DNA from: Candidatus Omnitrophota bacterium
Lineage (GTDB): Bacteria > Ratteibacteria > UBA8468 > MWAK01
DNA: 15,734 nucleotides
Reading direction: 5' to 3'
NCBI GenBank assembly: GCA_026387085.1
Contig: JAPLMK010000072.1
Coordinates: forward strand, 1-15,734
Shown: piece by piece, positions 13,050 through 15,734 of the stretch
Numbering within the stretch: the first letter of the stretch is position 1
How the letters are laid out: each line of letters begins with the position of its first letter
Made by a program: the position numbers and the translations under genes
The notes under the pieces: generated by a model
Databases searched by the model: none
The model's input: the letters and a program-made list of their open reading frames with translations, nothing else
What the model was told of the DNA's origin: nothing

Positions 13050-14762
13050 ATGGGAGCAAAAGGACTTCCGCTTACCACCAAGACAGAAAAGAACGTGCCG
13101 GCCATCGGAGTATTTGCCACCTGTGACCCGCGGGTGGACAAGCCCTCGCGGAACCGGGCCGCAAACATCGTCCGGCTGACCGCCGAGATAATCGCCAAAT
13201 CGATAAAAACACCTGACGGCGGACTGGTGCCGGTGGTCTGGACCCCGGTATTAATAGACGGAGAAAAACAAGCCGACATCGTCGCCCGGCAATTTAAAGA
13301 CGAAGGAGTGCAGGTCCTGGTCTGCGTGCCGGATACCTGGGCATTCCCGCAATTAAGTTTGCTCTCCCTGCTCAGCCACTTCCCCGCCAACACTCCGGTT
13401 AACCTGACCTGCGGAAACAGCGGGCCGAAACCGGGCGTGGTCTTTGCGCATGCGGCCACCGGCGCCCTTGCCCAATCCGGACGCCTTTCACACCTGAACG
13501 TCGGTTCCTGGCCAGATACCGGACCGGAACCAAAGATGACCGATGAAACAGCCGAGGCGTTAATTGACTGGTGCTATGCCGCTTTCACTACCGTAACTCT
13601 GCGCGGCAAGCGCCTGGTAATCTTCGGACACGACTCCATGGGCATGGAGACCGCCCTGGCCCACATCTTCCCCACCCGGAAAACCTTCGGCATTGAGATT
13701 ACCCGGCTGGACATGAAGTTGCTGGCGGATATGCTCCGGAAAGGTTCTTACGATAAACGGGAACTTCAGGAATTACGCGGCTGGATTGATAAATCCACCG
13801 GCAAACGGCTGGAATTGAGGAACCAAAACGACAGCGAACTTTTTAACCAGAGTTTGGCGATGTATTTAATCACCCGGGACCTGATGAAGGACTTGAACGC
13901 GGTGGGCGGCGGTTTCATGAGCCAACTGGAATGGGGTTCGGATAAACGCGGCATACCTTTGCCGGTGGCTGACGTGATGGAATCACTCTTCAACTCAACT
14001 TTTGACCACAATGGCAAAAAACCGCCTCTGCCTTACGCCACCGAAGCCGATATCCAGGGACTGTTAACCATGCTCTGCTTCACCGGTCTCTCCGGCGGCA
14101 ACCCCCCGCTCTTCATGGACTTCCGGAAGGTTTGGGAACCATGGGAGATAAAAAACCTGGCCGGAAAACTCAACGTCAAACTGAATAATTCCACAATCTG
14201 GGAGAAAAAAGGTTTTGTAGACGGTGACAACTCCGGAAGCGCATCCTTTGACTGGGCGGCTTTGCCCGGCGCAAGCGTAAAAGATATTATGAGCCGGATA
14301 AAAATGCCCCTGGCAGACCAGTTCTATTTCCCGGGCGGCGGCAATTCGGTCAATTTCGTAACACCGGAAGGTATTTCCGGCATAGCGGGCAGGATGGCTT
14401 TCAGTTCCCTCAACAACCTTTTCTCCATGATCTGGGATGAAGCATCAACCGTAGCGCTGCCGGAAAAACTTTCCCGGGCCGTCTGCCAGACATCCACCGC
14501 CACCTGGCCGCATACCTTCGTCGTGCCAAAATACGCCAGCATGCTGGAATATAAACAGTTCGCGCCGGCAAACCACTTCCACATGACCTGGGATTTAAAA
14601 CCGGCCCGGCTTCAATACTGGATGGATTTGACCAACGTGCTTTCCGTAACTCCCTGGAACGCGCGACCAGCGTTCGTGGAAAAAGTGGACCGGCCTACGC
14701 CCCTGCTTTATTTAATAAACGGGGGTGAACTGGAAGCAAAAAAACTGCTTAGCCCGAGGTAA
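13050..14762 (+). CDS. L-fucose/L-arabinose isomerase-family protein
   Basis: 570 residues, near the length of FucI (about 590). FucI interconverts L-fucose and L-fuculose with Mn2+ in the cytosol. Seen: N-terminal 'CDPRVDKPSRNRAANIVRL', the metal-site region with Glu332 ('ATEADIQGLLTM') and Asp357 ('FMDFRKVW'), 25 residues apart compared with 24 for E337/D361 of E. coli FucI, and a C-terminal His in 'NHFHMTWDLKP' (509 or 511) equivalent to H528. These place it in the FucI fold; whether fucose, arabinose or another sugar is the substrate is not shown, and no fuculokinase, aldolase or sugar transporter lies nearby. Strong Shine-Dalgarno and promoter upstream. Followed closely by a small membrane protein gene. 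Confidence 0.85.
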   Translation: MGAKGLPLTTKTEKNVPAIGVFATCDPRVDKPSRNRAANIVRLTAEIIAKSIKTPDGGLVPVVWTPVLIDGEKQADIVARQFKDEGVQVLVCVPDTWAFPQLSLLSLLSHFPANTPVNLTCGNSGPKPGVVFAHAATGALAQSGRLSHLNVGSWPDTGPEPKMTDETAEALIDWCYAAFTTVTLRGKRLVIFGHDSMGMETALAHIFPTRKTFGIEITRLDMKLLADMLRKGSYDKRELQELRGWIDKSTGKRLELRNQNDSELFNQSLAMYLITRDLMKDLNAVGGGFMSQLEWGSDKRGIPLPVADVMESLFNSTFDHNGKKPPLPYATEADIQGLLTMLCFTGLSGGNPPLFMDFRKVWEPWEIKNLAGKLNVKLNNSTIWEKKGFVDGDNSGSASFDWAALPGASVKDIMSRIKMPLADQFYFPGGGNSVNFVTPEGISGIAGRMAFSSLNNLFSMIWDEASTVALPEKLSRAVCQTSTATWPHTFVVPKYASMLEYKQFAPANHFHMTWDLKPARLQYWMDLTNVLSVTPWNARPAFVEKVDRPTPLLYLINGGELEAKKLLSPR

Positions 14763-14767
14763 GTTAT

Positions 14768-15163
14768 GTGCGGCCGGCGTTAAATTATATTGAATCGATT
14801 ATTATGGACGCAACTCCTGAAACAAACCTGTCGGAGCAGATAAAAAAAATTAACGGTTCCGCCCACCTCAGCGAAACCGAGAAAAATCGGCTCATCTCGG
14901 AACTGCTTAAACAAATTACGCCGCAATCCGGCAGATTGGAATTCAACCCGGCCGGCGGATATGTCCTCAGTTTTCTCCTTCCCCCGCTGGGCTTATTTAT
15001 CGGCGGACGTTATCTGCTCCGCTACGGAGAAGACGGGGTTAAGCCCGGCATAACCTGCATCGCACTTACCTGCATTTCCCTGTTAATCCAGTTCCTGCTC
15101 TTCAAAAACATGATCCGGGCTCTGTTTTCCGGCCTTTCCTCCTTAAAAATACCGGGCATGTAG
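14768..15163 (+). CDS. small two-helix membrane protein of unknown function
   Basis: 131 residues from GTG 14768, or 119 from ATG 14804 (MDATPETNLSEQ). GAGGT at the end of fucI (about 14754-14758) lies near normal distance from the GTG, which is why I keep it. Layout: a polar N-terminal half of about 60 residues with a SHOCT-like helical look ('INGSAHLSETEKNRLISELLKQI'), then two hydrophobic segments, about 'YVLSFLLPPLGLFIGG' and 'ITCIALTCISLLIQFLLF', joined by a short charged loop. Translation is probably linked to the isomerase gene 5 bp upstream. I do not recognise a family. Confidence 0.65.
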   Translation: MRPALNYIESIIMDATPETNLSEQIKKINGSAHLSETEKNRLISELLKQITPQSGRLEFNPAGGYVLSFLLPPLGLFIGGRYLLRYGEDGVKPGITCIALTCISLLIQFLLFKNMIRALFSGLSSLKIPGM

Positions 15164-15218
15164 ATTTACTATTTGTTGTCATTGCTAGCGCATCCCAGCG
15201 CGGCAATCTCCGTAGAAT

Positions 15219-15247
15219 TTGACTGTTGTATGTTTAAGTCATATAAT
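15219..15247 (+). promoter_or_regulatory. promoter, first copy, upstream of the wHTH-nucleotidyltransferase gene
   Basis: TTGACT (15219-15224), a 17-bp spacer and TATAAT (15242-15247). The -10 is buried in a perfect 14-bp palindrome CATATAATTATATG (15240-15253), a possible operator. Confidence 0.65.
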
Positions 15248-15293
15248 TATATGTAAAATATAGCGCATCCCAGCGCGGCAATCTCCGTAGAAT

Positions 15294-15322
15294 TTGACTG
15301 TTGTATGTTTAAGTCATATAAT
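15294..15322 (+). promoter_or_regulatory. promoter, second copy, upstream of the wHTH-nucleotidyltransferase gene
   Basis: Same elements 75 bp on: TTGACT (15294-15299) and TATAAT (15317-15322), palindrome 15315-15328. Start near 15329 leaves about 21 nt before ATG 15351, with no Shine-Dalgarno. Confidence 0.65.
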
Positions 15323-15350
15323 TATATGTAAAATATATATAAAAATAAAT

Positions 15351-15734
15351 ATGAAACAAATTACCAAAACCAGGGCAGAACTTTTGGGGCTCTTTTTCAC
15401 GAACCCGGAACAATCTTTTTATATGCAGGAAATCGGAAGGTTTTTAAATAAAAAACCAGGTTACTTTCAAAAAACAATAAACAATATGGAGGAAGAAGGA
15501 ATTCTGGTGAGCAAGTATAAAGCAAATGCCAGATATTTTAAAGTAAATAAAGAATATCCTCTTTATCCGGAACTAAAGAGCATCGTTTTCAAAACGGTGG
15601 GCGTTGTTGGGGGTCTCAGGGAATCGCTCAAACAAATAAAAAACATTAAATTCTCTTTTATATACGGCTCCTACGCCAAATCGGCAGAAAACTATCTTTC
15701 CGATATTGACCTTATCGTTATTGGCAGTATAGAC
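15351..15734 (+). CDS. winged-helix domain fused to a MNT-type nucleotidyltransferase (partial, 3' end outside window)
   Basis: 128 codons up to the window end, open throughout. N-terminal about 80 residues form an ArsR/MarR-like winged helix: 'LLGLFFTNPEQSFYMQEIGRFL', a recognition-helix region 'KKPGYFQKTINNMEEEGIL' and a wing 'VSKYKANARYFKVN'. Then, after a linker, 'FIYGSYAKSAENYLSDIDLIVIG', the GS-x(n)-DxD signature of minimal nucleotidyltransferases (Pol beta superfamily). Such fusions are known in bacteria and archaea, and MNT proteins often act with HEPN partners as toxin-antitoxin pairs; the function of this one is unknown. ATG 15351 follows an AT leader without a Shine-Dalgarno. Two duplicated promoters with palindromes over the -10 suggest autoregulation. 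Confidence 0.8.
   Translation, partial: MKQITKTRAELLGLFFTNPEQSFYMQEIGRFLNKKPGYFQKTINNMEEEGILVSKYKANARYFKVNKEYPLYPELKSIVFKTVGVVGGLRESLKQIKNIKFSFIYGSYAKSAENYLSDIDLIVIGSID

Larger units (their letters stand above)
15186..15335. repeat. exact tandem direct repeat, 2 x 75 bp, each unit carrying a promoter
   Basis: 15186-15260 and 15261-15335 appear identical throughout. Each unit begins TAGCGCATCCCAGCGCGG and ends with an AT-rich promoter. The start of the first unit, with bases just before it (TTGTCATTGC), resembles one end of the widespread GTCATTGCGAGC/GCAATCTC repeat family. Identity of the copies suggests a recent duplication, though assembly error must be excluded. Confidence 0.9.

Noticed and set aside
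13004..13459. 151-codon minus-strand reading opposite the start of fucI
   Set aside because: Shadow of the well-supported fucI frame; no ribosome site or family motif.
15186..15335. CRISPR array
   Set aside because: The two units are contiguous and wholly identical, with no spacers, so this is a tandem duplication.

Overview
The window looks like part of an uncultured, anaerobic, mid-GC bacterial chromosome. The evidence is bacterial housekeeping genes (holB, tmk, priA, rarA), a 6S RNA, a tRNA without encoded CCA, a 2-oxoacid:ferredoxin-type oxidoreductase subunit and a radical-SAM activase-like protein. Gaps carry several palindromic repeat families of the kind seen in many environmental genomes. 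I cannot name the phylum from sequence alone.

Layout. (1) 1-4830, minus strand: a housekeeping run read korC-like > priA > PflX-like radical SAM > tmk > holB (cut by the window edge). Three of its four intergenic gaps are largely filled by palindromic elements (about 425-520, 2055-2179, 4200-4274), and one of these supplies the last codons and stop of tmk. (2) 4881-7017, plus strand: a strong sigma70-type promoter, a 6S RNA with recognisable conserved blocks, and 20 bp later a 628-residue fusion of the RarA/MgsA AAA+ ATPase to 5-formyltetrahydrofolate cyclo-ligase. E. coli keeps 6S RNA next to the cyclo-ligase gene, so one polypeptide here carries that neighbour plus RarA. (3) 7066-7298: a palindromic repeat and tRNA-Pro(CGG). 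(4) 7316-9426, minus: a two-gene operon, a uroporphyrinogen-decarboxylase-like protein of the MtaA/CmuA type followed by an alpha/beta hydrolase, with a textbook promoter. (5) 9427-9973: non-coding, with a candidate small RNA and a long hairpin. (6) 9974-12599, minus: an AT-rich type II restriction-modification island (C5 methyltransferase > PD-(D/E)XK endonuclease > Vsr-like nuclease), very probably acquired by transfer. (7) 12600-13049: AT-rich non-coding DNA ending in the fucI promoter. (8) 13050-15163, plus: an L-fucose isomerase-family protein and a small two-helix membrane protein. (9) 15186-15734, plus: an exact 2 x 75 bp tandem repeat, each unit holding a complete promoter overlapped by a 14-bp palindrome, in front of a winged-helix/nucleotidyltransferase gene cut by the window end.

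The most rewarding places for a second look are the 6S RNA / RarA-cyclo-ligase fusion locus, the duplicated promoter-operator in front of the winged-helix-nucleotidyltransferase gene, the Vsr-like protein without the usual zinc ligands, and the palindromic elements in the gaps of the housekeeping run.
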